A stretch of 23,997 bases of DNA from Burkholderiales bacterium. Lineage in GTDB: Bacteria; Pseudomonadota; Gammaproteobacteria; Burkholderiales; Burkholderiaceae_C. Position 1 is the first letter of the stretch, and each line of letters starts with the position of its first letter. Below, piece after piece: positions 1 to 9,380 of this stretch. Where the stretch lies: positions 1-23,997 of the forward strand of contig CANFYD010000004.1 of the NCBI GenBank assembly GCA_947450745.1, written 5' to 3'. A program made the position numbers and the translations under genes. The notes under the pieces are model-generated. The model was not told the origin of the DNA. It ran no database searches and worked only from the letters and a program-made list of their open reading frames with translations.

Positions 1-170
1 AGCCAGACCAGCAGCGCGGCTGCGGCCGAGCGCAAGCCCGATTGCCAGAGCGGGCCGATTTCCGTCAGCCCCGCTTTGACGGCTACCTGATTGAGCCCCC
101 ATAGCAGGCAGCAAAGCAGCAAGCAAGTGATGGCGAAACGGTCGAGCTCGGTTTTACGCAGGGTGGTCAT
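1..170 (-). CDS. DMT/EamA-family membrane transporter, N-terminal part
   Basis: Only the first 56 codons are in the window; the gene runs off the left edge. The ATG at 170 opens a protein starting MTTLRKTELDRFAIT, followed by a hydrophobic stretch containing LLWGLNQVAVKAG and then ESGLRS-like text (GPLWQSGLRSAAAALLVW). A 'WG-N-VA-K-G' first helix followed by 'P--QSGLRS' is the typical opening of EamA/drug-metabolite exporters, inner-membrane proteins with ten helices that export amino acids, metabolites or drugs. The substrate cannot be told. It starts 9 bp after the stop of the rhombosortase gene, so it is probably the third gene of the glnE-rrtA transcript. The family call rests on the first helix only. 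Confidence 0.7.
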   Translation of the reverse strand, partial: MTTLRKTELDRFAITCLLLCCLLWGLNQVAVKAGLTEIGPLWQSGLRSAAAALLVW

Positions 171-179
171 GGGTGGACA

Positions 180-773
180 CTATGCCCGACGACGCGTCAA
201 TAGCCGCAAGCTCACCGCGCAGACCGCTCCGGCCACCGCGCCGGTCAGGTGCGAGAACGGCACCACGGCGATGTCCCAACCGTCCACCTCGCGCAGCGCG
301 CTGCCCAGCGGCTGCTCCATCCACAGCTTGATCAGCAAGCCTGCGGTAACGGCAGCGGCGATGCGGCGCTCGCGCCCGCCGCGTGCCAGCAACTCGACCA
401 ACACCACGGCCACGCCGCCGTGCAAAACGCCGGACAGGCCGCCAAAGTGCTGCAAGCCCGGCTGCAGCAACAGCAGTGCCTGCGTCAGCGGCCAAGCCAG
501 CGCCCAAGCCCAGGTGCAACGCAGCGGCAGTTTGGCGGCCCAGCCGAACAAGCCGACCACCGCGCAGGCCGCCAGATTGGCCTGCAGATGTTGGCGGCTC
601 CAGTGCACGCTGACCGCCGTCCAGGCGCGCCACGGTTCAGTCGCAGCCAATGAAGGCTGCCAGTCCAGCCCGCTGCTCGGCTGAGTCCAGGCCAGCAAGC
701 TGAGCGAGCCCAGCAGGGCCGCCAGTGCCACCCAGCCGCGTTGCCCGTGGCTCAGTGGAAAACGGCTTGCCAC
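180..773 (-). CDS. rrtA: Rhombosortase (rhomboid-family intramembrane serine protease)
   Basis: A 197-residue polytopic membrane protein of the compact rhomboid type. The catalytic serine is visible in GGLSGVLHGG (Ser114) and the partner histidine in VPFSHLTGAVAG (His175), each within a hydrophobic helix. The N-terminal helix (about residues 12-30) is followed by a WRAWTAVSVHW-x-HLQANLA region, where rhomboids carry their loop-1/HxxxN element. Short rhomboids with these motifs in proteobacteria are rhombosortases, which cleave the C-terminal GlyGly-CTERM tail of secreted proteins at the inner membrane. The start at 773 overlaps the end of glnE by 22 bp, so it is probably translationally coupled. 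No GlyGly-CTERM substrate lies in the window. It could instead be a generic rhomboid, but its length and motif spacing fit rhombosortase better. Confidence 0.82.
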   Translation of the reverse strand: MASRFPLSHGQRGWVALAALLGSLSLLAWTQPSSGLDWQPSLAATEPWRAWTAVSVHWSRQHLQANLAACAVVGLFGWAAKLPLRCTWAWALAWPLTQALLLLQPGLQHFGGLSGVLHGGVAVVLVELLARGGRERRIAAAVTAGLLIKLWMEQPLGSALREVDGWDIAVVPFSHLTGAVAGAVCAVSLRLLTRRRA

Positions 774-3514
774 AGCGCCAGCACGGCCAAGCGGTGTGGC
801 TCCAGCCCCAGTGCCGGCAGATCGGCCATGTCAACCGCCGTGGCTTGCTCATTCAGCCGGGCCCGGTGCTGGGCACGGCGCAATTCGCGGTAGGCATCAG
901 CCGCTGCGTAGCCGACGCCAACAGGCAGCAAACCGGCTGTTTCTGCGCGTTGCAGCAGGCCGATGACGCCGGCATTGGCGAGGATGCCGTCGTGGGTGGC
1001 GGCATGCGCCAAGACCAGGTATTGCAACGCGAACTCGGCATCCATCATGCCGCCGGGGCTGTGCTTGACGTCAAATTGCCCGGCGCGTATCGGCCGGGAC
1101 AAACGCACTTTGGCGCGCATCGCCTGCACTTCTTCGCGCAGCGCCGCGTGGTCGCGCGGCGCGGTCAGCACCGCCCGGCGCACCGCCTCGAAGCGTTCGG
1201 CAATGCGTGCGTCACCGGCGCAAAAGCGCGCGCGGGTGATGGCTTGGTGTTCCCAGGTCCAGGCGGTATTGCTGCCGCGTCCGGTCTGGTATTTTTCGAA
1301 CGAATTCAGCGACGTCACCAGCAGGCCGGAGTTGCCGTTCGGCCGCAGTGCGGTGTCGATGTCGAACAGGTCGCCGGCGGCGGTGCGCACGGTCAGCCAG
1401 GTGATCAGCTTGCGCACGAAGGCCCCGTAAATCTCCGGCGCGCGTTCATCGTCGTCATCGAACAAGAACACCACGTCGAGGTCGCCGCCGTAGCCCAGCT
1501 CCTTGCCGCCGAGCTTGCCGTAGGCAATCACGGCAATCCGCGGATCAGGCCGGTGCGCTTGCTTGAGCCGGGCCCAGGCCCACAAAATCGTGCACTGCAG
1601 CACCGCATCGGCCAGCTCCGACAACTCGTCGGCCGCTTGCTCCACGGTGATTTGCCCTTCGATGTCGCGCACCAGCGTGCGGAACACCTCGGCATGGTGG
1701 GCGCGGCGCAGCGTGTCGAGCAACTCCTCCTCGTGGGCCTCGCCGGAGCGCTCCCAGGCGGCGTGGCGCGACTGCATGTCTTTGATGAAAGTGGCGCCGC
1801 AAAAGCGTTCCTGCAAGACCCGGTTGTCCGCCAGTTCGTCGATCACGCCCGGGTGCAGCATCAAATAACGCATCGGCCAGCGCGCCATGCCGAGCAGCCG
1901 CAGCAGCCGGGTTTGCACCGCCGGGCGTTCGACCAGCAGGGCCAGATAGCTCTCGCGCCGCAGCAGCGGCTCCATCCAATCGACAAAGCGCACGGCGGCG
2001 TCGGGTGTGCAACTTCCGTCGCGCACCGCCGTGGCAGCGCGGCCGACCAGCTTGGCCAAGCGCAAGCGCGATTCTTCGCGCAGGCTTTGCACGCGCGGGT
2101 GTTCGGCCCAGCGCCGCACGGCGGTGGCCAGCTCGGGCGGCAGCTTGACCAGGAATTCCTCGGCGTCCACCGTCATCACCGGCCCGCCGCAAGTGCGGCA
2201 GCCATTGGCTCCGCTCTTCGGTGCTTGGCCGTCGTGCAGCAGGGCGTCGAACTCGGTGGCGACGATTTCGCGCACTTCGCACAACTGGTCGAGCAGTTCG
2301 CAGCTTTCGGCGTCGGAGCGGCGGGAACCGGGGTCGCAAGTCATGCCCAGGCTGCGGGCAATCCAGGCCACGTCTTCGTCGTTGCCGGGCAGGCAATGGG
2401 TTTGCTGGTCGTCAAGGAACTGGATGCGGTGCTCGACGCGGCGCAAGAACACATAGCCGGCCGCCAGCTTTTCGGCGGTCTCCGCTGTCATCAGGCCGCG
2501 CTCGGCCAAGCGGCTCAGCGCCTTGACGGTCGAGCGGGTGCGGATCTCGGGGAACTGCCCGCCGCGCACCACTTGCAGCAGCTGCACGGTGAATTCGATT
2601 TCACGGATCCCGCCGCGTGACAACTTGACGTCGTTGGCCCGCTCCGGCCGCCCAGCCGCACGGCGCTGCGCTTCGTCGCGGATCTTGCGGTGCAATTGCC
2701 GCAGGCTCTCGAACACGCCGTAATCCAGGTAGCGGCGGTAGACAAACGGTGTCACCAGCGAACGCAGGGCCAGGGCGTGGCCGTTCTGCACGCTGGACAG
2801 TGGTGCGACCACGCGGCTCTTCAGCCAGGCAAAGCGCTCCCACTCCCGACCCTGAACAAGAAAGTACTCTTCCAACATGGCCAAGCTGACGGCGGCCGGG
2901 CCGGAGTTGCCGTTCGGGCGCAGCGCCAAGTCGACCCGGAACACCTGCCCGTCGTCGGTCACATCGCCGATCAGCGCAAACAGGCGGCGTGCCACATGGG
3001 CGAAATACTCGTGCGCGCTGATCGAAGCAGCACCGGCACCGTCCGTCTGCCCTTCGTCCTCGTAGACGTAGATCAGGTCGATGTCGGACGACACGTTCAG
3101 CTCGCGTGCCCCCAGCTTGCCCATGCCGACGACCCAGAACTCGATGATCTCGCCGTTGGCCGAACGAGGCGGGCCGGAGATGGCGTCTTGATCGGCGCGC
3201 GCTTCTGCCAGCGCCAAGCACAGCGACACTTCGGCCAGCGATGTCATCACTTCGGTGATGTCGTGCATGGCCGCGCCGGCTTCAATGTCCAGCACCGCCA
3301 AGCGTTCCAGCACCAAGTGGCGCGCCACGCGCAGCGACGCACCGAGTGTGCGGCCTGCGGATTGCAGCGTTGCCACCAAGGCTTCAATCACGGCCCGGCT
3401 GGGCAGGCCCGGCTGCAGCAGGCCCAGTTCAGCGGCGTAGCGGCGGCGCACGCGTTGAACAAAGCGGCTGTACTCGGCCAATGCCGTCGGTTTGAGTGCG
3501 GGGCTAGCGGTCAT
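752..3514 (-). CDS. glnE: Bifunctional glutamine synthetase adenylyltransferase / adenylyl-removing enzyme
   Basis: A 920-residue cytoplasmic enzyme that adenylylates and de-adenylylates glutamine synthetase in response to PII. Both nucleotidyltransferase domains are visible. The N-terminal (removase) motif, MGKLGARELNVSSDIDLI near residue 140, has the paired Asp residues. The C-terminal (transferase) motif, YGKLGGKELGYGGDLDVVF near residue 670, does too. The length matches the family (E. coli about 946). The open frame extends 39 codons further up to 3631, but that stretch is low-complexity and unlike GlnE. The ATG at 3514 gives MTASPALKPTALAEYSRF with a GGCGAG ribosome site 5-10 nt before it, so I choose that start. 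It is divergent from yhdP across 190 bp. Its 3' end overlaps the rhombosortase gene. Confidence 0.95.
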   Translation of the reverse strand: MTASPALKPTALAEYSRFVQRVRRRYAAELGLLQPGLPSRAVIEALVATLQSAGRTLGASLRVARHLVLERLAVLDIEAGAAMHDITEVMTSLAEVSLCLALAEARADQDAISGPPRSANGEIIEFWVVGMGKLGARELNVSSDIDLIYVYEDEGQTDGAGAASISAHEYFAHVARRLFALIGDVTDDGQVFRVDLALRPNGNSGPAAVSLAMLEEYFLVQGREWERFAWLKSRVVAPLSSVQNGHALALRSLVTPFVYRRYLDYGVFESLRQLHRKIRDEAQRRAAGRPERANDVKLSRGGIREIEFTVQLLQVVRGGQFPEIRTRSTVKALSRLAERGLMTAETAEKLAAGYVFLRRVEHRIQFLDDQQTHCLPGNDEDVAWIARSLGMTCDPGSRRSDAESCELLDQLCEVREIVATEFDALLHDGQAPKSGANGCRTCGGPVMTVDAEEFLVKLPPELATAVRRWAEHPRVQSLREESRLRLAKLVGRAATAVRDGSCTPDAAVRFVDWMEPLLRRESYLALLVERPAVQTRLLRLLGMARWPMRYLMLHPGVIDELADNRVLQERFCGATFIKDMQSRHAAWERSGEAHEEELLDTLRRAHHAEVFRTLVRDIEGQITVEQAADELSELADAVLQCTILWAWARLKQAHRPDPRIAVIAYGKLGGKELGYGGDLDVVFLFDDDDERAPEIYGAFVRKLITWLTVRTAAGDLFDIDTALRPNGNSGLLVTSLNSFEKYQTGRGSNTAWTWEHQAITRARFCAGDARIAERFEAVRRAVLTAPRDHAALREEVQAMRAKVRLSRPIRAGQFDVKHSPGGMMDAEFALQYLVLAHAATHDGILANAGVIGLLQRAETAGLLPVGVGYAAADAYRELRRAQHRARLNEQATAVDMADLPALGLEPHRLAVLALWQAVFH

Positions 3515-3704
3515 GAAAACTCGCCGGCTTGGCGCTGTGCTAGATTCGCGGCCATCCCCCGCGTCAGCGGCGCTGCTGCTCGGGGTGAACGGCAGCACCC
3601 GGCTGAACTGTTGGCCCATGGCCGGATGCACACCCGTGCACCCAGCGTGAGGTCAAGTCCTAGATCAATCGAATTCGGCTCCACAGCGAGCAGTCCCCTC
3701 ATAA

Positions 3705-6700
3705 ATGTCAGTGCCTGCATCCGCATCTCCCGTCGCACTGTCTTGGCTGTCGCATTCCACTCGTGTGGTGAAACGTATCGCGCGCTGGGCGCTTGGCCTG
3801 ATCTTGCTGTTCTGGGGCTTGCTGCTACTGGCATGGTTGCTCTTGCATGGGGCAATTCTGCCGCACATCGATGAATGGCGTCCGCTGCTGGAGCGGCAAG
3901 CCTCGCGCAGCCTGGGGGTACAACTGCGTATCGGCAGCATCGAGGTGTCCTCCGGGGGCTGGACTTCGACACTCGAAATGCGCGATGTCAGGTTGCTGGA
4001 CGCCGCCGGGCGCGAGGCCTTGCGCTTGCCCCGCGTGGCGGCGTCGCTGTCGATGCGCTCGCTGATGAGCATGCAACTGCGTTTTGATCAATTGCTGATC
4101 GACGCGCCGCAGCTGGAGGTGCGCCGCGACGCAGCCGGCAAGATCTTTGTGGCGGGCTTGAGCGTCGATGCCGCGCAGCAGACAGGCAGCGCCGACTTGG
4201 CCGAAGAATGGGCCGATTGGCTGCTCTCCCAGCATGAATTTGCCATCCTGAAAGGCCGCGTGCGCTGGGTCGATGAGCAGCGCGCGGCCCCGCCGCTGGA
4301 ACTCTCGGACGTCAGCCTGGTGCTGCGCAACGGCCTGCGCAAACACGACATGCGGCTTGACGCCACGCCGCCGCCGGCTTGGGGTGAGCGCTTCAGCTTG
4401 CGCGCGCGCTTCGCCCAGTCGCTGCTGAAGCGGCCGAGCGAAGTGCAGTTCTGGAGCGGCCAGCTCTATGCCGACCTGCCGCGCAGCGATCTGCGTGAAC
4501 TGCGCCGCCACATCACGCTGCCGTTCGAATTGAGTGAGGGCGACGGCGCGCTGCGCGCCTGGCTTGATTTCAAGAACGGCCAGCCGCACAGCGCAACGGT
4601 CGATGTGGGGCTGCGCAGCGTGCAGTTGCGGTTGACCCCGCAGGCGCAGCAGCTGGCCCTGGAGCGCATCGAGGGCCGCTTGCAGCTGCAATACGAGGCG
4701 CAGCGCGTCAGCTTGCAGGCGACGCAGCTGGGCTTTATCAGCGGTGATGGCGTGGTGTGGCCACGCTCAGACTGGGGCGTTGTCTTGCGTTTGGCCGCGC
4801 CGTCAAAAGCGCTGCCGAGTGAGGTGCCTGACAGCGGCACCGACAGCACGGCCGGCCTGGCCCCGCTGCTGGGCGGCGAACTGACGGCGCAGCGGCTTGA
4901 TCTGGCCCTGATGGCGCAACTGGCGCAACGCCTGCCGGTCGGCGCGGTGCCGCGCGCCTGGTTGGCCGAGCTGGCCCCGCAAGGCGTGGTCAACGGCCTG
5001 AGCGCCAAGTGGGACGGCGCGCTGGACGCACCGCGCAGCTACCGGGTCAAGGCGGTGGTGGAGGGCTTGCAGATTGCGGCCAAGCCGGTCGCTGCCGTTC
5101 CTGCTGCGGCTTCAGCTGCGTCGTCGGGGCGCGCAGGACTCGGGCGGCCGGGCGTCACCGGCGTGCAGCTGCAACTGGATGCGAATGAGCGCGGCGGGCA
5201 GGCTCAGTTGCTGATGAAGGACGGCGAGCTGCTGCTGCCCGGGCTGTTCGAGCAGGCCTTGCCGCCAGTGAAAAGCCTGGCGGCCAAACTGAATTGGCGC
5301 ATCGACCCGGTGGCCAAGCAAGCGCCTCAGCTGGAGTTGCGCGTCAGCGGTCTGCAACTGGTCAACGCCGATTTTCATGGCAACTTCGATGCGGTCTGGC
5401 GCAGCGGCGCGGGGCAGGCGAGTCGCTATCCGGGCCATCTGGAGCTGAGCGGTCGCATCGACAAAGCCGATGCCAGAAAGGTCGTGAATTATTTGCCGCT
5501 GAGTCTGGGCGAGCCCACGCGCAGCTGGGTGCGCGAGGCGGTGCACAGCGGCGAGGCGCGGGCAGTCAGCGTGCGTTTGCGCGGCAACCTGGCGGAGTTC
5601 CCGTTTGCCGATGTGGCGGCTGCCAAGCCCGGGGCCGAGCCGACCGGGGTGTTCCGCATCACGGCGCAAGCGCGCGATGTCGAGCTGGCTTATGTGCCGC
5701 CGCTGGCCGGTCAGCCGCCCACGTGGCCGGCGCTGCAGCAAGCCAACGCCGAGCTGGTGTTTGACCGCGCTAGCTTGCAAATCCGCAATGGCCGGGCCAA
5801 GGTGCTGGGCTTTGAGCTGGGCAATGTGAACGGCGGCGTGAAGGACTTGCTGCACAACCCGTTGCTGGAGATCGACGGCAGCGGCAGCGGGCCGACGGCG
5901 GAGCTGCTGCGCTTCATGCGCGCCTCGCCGGTGAACGAATGGACCGGCGCTGCGCTGGCCAATGCCACAGCCAGCGGACCGGCCACGCTGAAGCTGGCGC
6001 TGCATTTGCCGTTGAACGACCTGAACAAGTCGAATGTGAAGGGCAGCGTGCAGTTGCTGGGCAGCGATTTGCGCTTGCGGCCCGACGTGCCCGTGCTGGG
6101 CAATGCGCGCGGCCGGGTGGAGTTTGACCGCGACGGCGTCAAGGTGATCGGTGGGCAAGCGCGGGTGCTGGGCAGCGACGCCAGTTTCGACGGCGGCACG
6201 CAGCCCGGCGGTGCGCTGCGCTTCACCGCTCAGGGTGTGGCCAGCGCGGACGCGATGCGGCGCTTGCCCGACCTCGGTTCCGCCGTCAGCATGGCCGCCC
6301 GGCTGGCGCAGTCGGCCACCGGCCAGGCGGCTTATCGCTTGCAGCTGGGCTTTTTGCGCGGCCAGACCGAGTTCAGCCTGACCAGCAACTTGGTCGGCTT
6401 GGGGCTGGACCTGCCCGCGCCGCTGCGCAAAGACCCGGAGACCGCGCTGCCGCTGCGCTTGCAAACGGTGCTGCAGGGCAACCGGGATGAATTGCGCTTC
6501 GAGCTGGGCAACACGCTGCAAGCCCAATACCTGCGCGACATCAGCGTCGAGCCGGCGCGTGTGTTGCAGGGCGCTTTGAGTATTCAAGACAACCTGCCAC
6601 CACTGCCGGCCAGCGGTGTGCAGTTGCAGGCCAATCTGGACCGCGTCAACCTGGATGCCTGGAGCAGCACCGTCGAGCGTTTGCTGAGTCCGGCCGCCGG

Positions 6701-7898
6701 CGGCGCTGCTGTGAACGGGAGCGGGAACAGCAATGGAATTGCAGCGCTGGAGTCCGCCTATTTGCCGATCCAGATGGCGCTGCGCGCCCAATCGCTGCAA
6801 GTGGCCGGGCGCACTTTGACGCGGGTGGTGGCCGGGGTGACGCGGGCTCCGGCCCCCGAGCGCAACGCCTGGCGCATCACGCTCGATGCCGAGCAGCTCA
6901 GCGGCTACTTGGAGCTGCGGCCGCCGTCGGCCACCCAGGCAGGGCGTGTTTTTGCTCGGCTCGGGCGTTTGTCCTTGCCCAAGCAGGAGGCCGACTCGGT
7001 CAGCCAACTGCTGGACAGCCAGCCCGGCACCGTGCCGGCGCTGGACATCGTGATCGACGACTTCGAGCTGCGCGGCAAAAAGCTCGGCCGGCTGGAAGTG
7101 GAAGCGCAAGCCGCCGGCACCGCCCGCGACTGGCGGCTCAACAAGCTGCAATTGAAAGCGCCCGACGCCGTCCTCAACGCGACCGGCCAATGGGCGCTGG
7201 CCGCCGGCACTGTGGGCCGCCAGACCGACCTGAAGTGGACGCTGGACGTGCTGGATGCCGGCAATATGCTGGAGCGGTTCGGCCAGGGCCGGGTCTTGCG
7301 CGGCGGCAAGGGCCAATTGACCGGGCAGATCGGCTGGCAGGGCTCGCCGCTGTCACCCGACTACGCCAGCATGGCCGGGCAACTGCATGTGGCGCTGGAG
7401 TCCGGCCAGTTCCTGCAAGCCGAGCCCGGCGTCGGGCGGCTGCTCGGGGTGTTGAGCTTGCAGTCGCTGCCGCGCCGCTTTTTGCTCGACTTCCGGGATG
7501 TGTTTTCGGAAGGCTTTGCCTTTGACGGCATCAGCGGCGATGTGTTGATCGAGCGTGGCGTGGCCAGCAGCAGCAATTTGCGCACCCGCGGCGTGCAGGC
7601 CGTCGTGCTGCTGGAGGGGCACGCCGACCTGGCCGCTGAAACCCAGAACCTGCGTGTGCTGGTGGTGCCGGAGCTGAACGTCGGCGGTGCCTCGCTGGCC
7701 TATGCTGCGATCAACCCGGCCATCGGTTTGGGTACTTTTCTGGCTCAGTTGTTGCTTAGTCGCCCGATGGCAGCCGCCAACACGCGGGAGTTTCACGTCA
7801 CCGGCACTTGGGTGGACCCTAAGGTCGAGCGGGTAGATCGCCGCTTTGGCGAGGCTGAAAAGACCGAAAAGTCTGACAAAGCGGCGAGCGCGCCGTGA
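3705..7898 (+). CDS. yhdP: YhdP family AsmA-like envelope protein
   Basis: A 1397-residue protein with one N-terminal membrane anchor (about residues 28-50, rich in LLLFWGLLLLAWLLL), followed by a very long periplasmic region of beta-strand-rich repeats. This is the architecture of the YhdP/AsmA-like family, thought to form a hydrophobic groove that carries phospholipid from the inner to the outer membrane. The first 150 residues (IDEWRPLLERQASRSLGVQLRIGSIEV) and the C-terminal AsmA-like part (GQIGWQGSPLSPDYASMAGQL, then NLRVLVVPELNVGGASLAYA and a final GTWVDPKVERV) are typical of the family. The ATG at 3705 is the first plausible start, though its ribosome site is weak. The next gene begins 13 bp after the stop, so they form an operon. 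A 734-codon antisense frame inside it is a GC artefact. Confidence 0.93.
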   Translation: MSVPASASPVALSWLSHSTRVVKRIARWALGLILLFWGLLLLAWLLLHGAILPHIDEWRPLLERQASRSLGVQLRIGSIEVSSGGWTSTLEMRDVRLLDAAGREALRLPRVAASLSMRSLMSMQLRFDQLLIDAPQLEVRRDAAGKIFVAGLSVDAAQQTGSADLAEEWADWLLSQHEFAILKGRVRWVDEQRAAPPLELSDVSLVLRNGLRKHDMRLDATPPPAWGERFSLRARFAQSLLKRPSEVQFWSGQLYADLPRSDLRELRRHITLPFELSEGDGALRAWLDFKNGQPHSATVDVGLRSVQLRLTPQAQQLALERIEGRLQLQYEAQRVSLQATQLGFISGDGVVWPRSDWGVVLRLAAPSKALPSEVPDSGTDSTAGLAPLLGGELTAQRLDLALMAQLAQRLPVGAVPRAWLAELAPQGVVNGLSAKWDGALDAPRSYRVKAVVEGLQIAAKPVAAVPAAASAASSGRAGLGRPGVTGVQLQLDANERGGQAQLLMKDGELLLPGLFEQALPPVKSLAAKLNWRIDPVAKQAPQLELRVSGLQLVNADFHGNFDAVWRSGAGQASRYPGHLELSGRIDKADARKVVNYLPLSLGEPTRSWVREAVHSGEARAVSVRLRGNLAEFPFADVAAAKPGAEPTGVFRITAQARDVELAYVPPLAGQPPTWPALQQANAELVFDRASLQIRNGRAKVLGFELGNVNGGVKDLLHNPLLEIDGSGSGPTAELLRFMRASPVNEWTGAALANATASGPATLKLALHLPLNDLNKSNVKGSVQLLGSDLRLRPDVPVLGNARGRVEFDRDGVKVIGGQARVLGSDASFDGGTQPGGALRFTAQGVASADAMRRLPDLGSAVSMAARLAQSATGQAAYRLQLGFLRGQTEFSLTSNLVGLGLDLPAPLRKDPETALPLRLQTVLQGNRDELRFELGNTLQAQYLRDISVEPARVLQGALSIQDNLPPLPASGVQLQANLDRVNLDAWSSTVERLLSPAAGGAAVNGSGNSNGIAALESAYLPIQMALRAQSLQVAGRTLTRVVAGVTRAPAPERNAWRITLDAEQLSGYLELRPPSATQAGRVFARLGRLSLPKQEADSVSQLLDSQPGTVPALDIVIDDFELRGKKLGRLEVEAQAAGTARDWRLNKLQLKAPDAVLNATGQWALAAGTVGRQTDLKWTLDVLDAGNMLERFGQGRVLRGGKGQLTGQIGWQGSPLSPDYASMAGQLHVALESGQFLQAEPGVGRLLGVLSLQSLPRRFLLDFRDVFSEGFAFDGISGDVLIERGVASSSNLRTRGVQAVVLLEGHADLAAETQNLRVLVVPELNVGGASLAYAAINPAIGLGTFLAQLLLSRPMAAANTREFHVTGTWVDPKVERVDRRFGEAEKTEKSDKAASAP

Positions 7899-7911
7899 AC
7901 AGGAGTGAAGC

Positions 7912-8766
7912 ATGAAAGTAGCCGCCATCCAGATGGTTTCCGGCCCCGATGTGGCGCACAACTTGGCTCGTGCCCGGCATTGGCTGGGCGAGGCCGCCGC
8001 GCAGGAGGCCGAGCTGGTCGCGTTGCCCGAATATTTCTGCCTGATGGGCCACCGCGACACCGACAAGCTGGCCATCGCCGAGCACCCGGGTGATCTGACG
8101 GCACCGATTCAAGGTTTTTTGAGCCGCAGTGCGGCCGAGCTGGGCTTGTGGATCATCGGCGGCACGCTGCCGCTGCGGACTTCAGCTTCAACTTCTTCGG
8201 CAACGCCCGCGCCCGAGCTGGTGCGCAATGCCTGCTGCGTCTTCAATCCCGAAGGTCAGTTGGCCGCGCGCTACGACAAGATGCATTTGTTCCGCTTCGA
8301 CAACGGAGTCGAACATTACGACGAAGGCCGCGTGCTGGAGGCCGGCAATGCGCCGGTGACGGTGCAGGCCGGGGCGTTGAAAGTGGGCTTGAGCGTTTGC
8401 TACGACCTGCGCTTCCCGGAGCTGTACCGGGCGATGAGCTTTGCGCCGGGGGCCTTGGTCAGCGACTCGCCTGTCTCGCTGCTCAGCGTGCCGGCGGCTT
8501 TCACTTACACCACCGGCGCGGCGCATTGGGAATTGCTGCTGCGCGCACGAGCGGTCGAAAACCAGGCCTATGTCATCGCATCGGCGCAAGGCGGACTGCA
8601 TGAAAATGGCCGCAGGACTTGGGGTCACAGCATGGTGGTGGACCCTTGGGGCGAGGTGCTCGGCTGCTTGGCCGAAGGCGAGGGGCTGGTGCTGGCGGAC
8701 GTTGATGCCGCGCGGCTGGCCGCCGTGCGCACGCAGTTGCCGGCGCTGCAGCACCGCCGGCTTTGA
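7912..8766 (+). CDS. Carbon-nitrogen hydrolase (Nit1-like amidase)
   Basis: A 284-residue cytoplasmic amidase of the nitrilase superfamily. The catalytic triad can be read directly: Glu40 in ALPEYF, Lys123 in YDKMHLF and Cys163 in LSVCYDLRFPELY. The later stretch AFTYTTGAAHWELLLRARA and RRTWGHSMVVDPWGEV place it in the Nit1/NitFhit branch, whose members hydrolyse deaminated glutathione or related omega-amides as a metabolite-repair function. The start ATG has a clear AGGAG site 7 nt upstream and lies 13 bp after yhdP. Co-location with yhdP in one transcript is commonly seen in Burkholderiales, as far as I know. The exact substrate is inferred from family resemblance only. Confidence 0.92.
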   Translation: MKVAAIQMVSGPDVAHNLARARHWLGEAAAQEAELVALPEYFCLMGHRDTDKLAIAEHPGDLTAPIQGFLSRSAAELGLWIIGGTLPLRTSASTSSATPAPELVRNACCVFNPEGQLAARYDKMHLFRFDNGVEHYDEGRVLEAGNAPVTVQAGALKVGLSVCYDLRFPELYRAMSFAPGALVSDSPVSLLSVPAAFTYTTGAAHWELLLRARAVENQAYVIASAQGGLHENGRRTWGHSMVVDPWGEVLGCLAEGEGLVLADVDAARLAAVRTQLPALQHRRL

Positions 8767-8798
8767 GGCAGGCTGCCCGAGGGCAGCGAGGGAATCGG

Positions 8799-9380
8799 AT
8801 GAATTATTCGCTGGTGTGCCAAGCTGCTTGGGTGCGTCCCGTGGCGCTGGCTTGCACTTGTGTTTGCGCTTTGTTGACCGCTTGTGGAACCCCGGCCGAT
8901 GCGCCCGGCATGCAGTTGTCGGCGGCAGACAGCTTGCAACTGCGCAATTGGGTGCCCGAGTGGTTGCGCGGTCAGATGCTGCTGTTGCCGGTGACCGGTG
9001 GCCAGCCGACCGGCCGTTACTGGGGCGCCAAGATCAGCAATGCGGCGCTGCAGGAAGCGATCGAAGAGTCGCTGCGCGCCACCGGCATTTACGCCAACCG
9101 GCCCGGTCAGGGGCGTTTTCAGATGACCGTGCAGTTGATCGCGCTGGAACAGCCGCCGGTGGGGCTGGACATGAAGGTCGCCGTCACCCTGGCCTACAGC
9201 GTGGTCGATCAGACCAGCGGCGTCACCGTCTATCAGCGCCGCTTGCGAAGCGTCCACGTGGCTGAGTTTGGTGAAGCGATGCTGGATCAGAACGAGCGCC
9301 TGCGCTTGGCCAGCGAGGCCGCCGTGCGCAAAAACGTCAACAGCCTAGTGCGGGAATTGGTCGGGCTGGCCTTGAATTGA
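8799..9380 (+). CDS. Putative lipoprotein of unknown function
   Basis: A 193-residue protein with a signal peptide and lipobox: a hydrophobic stretch ends in LLTAC, putting the lipidated cysteine at position 29. The mature part (about 165 residues) shows no motif I can name. The segment from IEESLRATGIY to VTLAYSVVDQTSGVTVYQRR alternates like a small alpha/beta fold, as in outer-membrane assembly or LPS-related small lipoproteins. I would not assign a function. The frame is open from a TTG at 8763, overlapping the amidase gene, but the ATG at 8799 places the signal peptide correctly and has GAGGGA before it. A small GCTGCC-CGAG-GGCAGC hairpin (8772-8787) lies between the amidase stop and this start. 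It is the last gene of the yhdP operon. Confidence 0.75.
   Translation: MNYSLVCQAAWVRPVALACTCVCALLTACGTPADAPGMQLSAADSLQLRNWVPEWLRGQMLLLPVTGGQPTGRYWGAKISNAALQEAIEESLRATGIYANRPGQGRFQMTVQLIALEQPPVGLDMKVAVTLAYSVVDQTSGVTVYQRRLRSVHVAEFGEAMLDQNERLRLASEAAVRKNVNSLVRELVGLALN

Noticed and set aside
725..2620. 631-codon plus-strand ORF
   Set aside because: Exactly antisense to glnE, whose two catalytic motifs are intact; composition (Ala/Gly/Gln/His/Arg-rich, no domain) is the usual GC-driven shadow.
3515..3631. 39-codon N-terminal extension of glnE
   Set aside because: In frame, but Ser/Ala-rich, unlike GlnE, and the ATG at 3514 has a ribosome site.
3829..3850. Possible second sigma-54 site (TGGCATGG...TTGCA)
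   Set aside because: Spacing between the GG and GC elements is wrong, and it lies inside yhdP coding sequence.
5112..7316. 734-codon minus-strand ORF
   Set aside because: Antisense to yhdP, Gln/His/Arg-rich with no motif or ribosome site; GC artefact.
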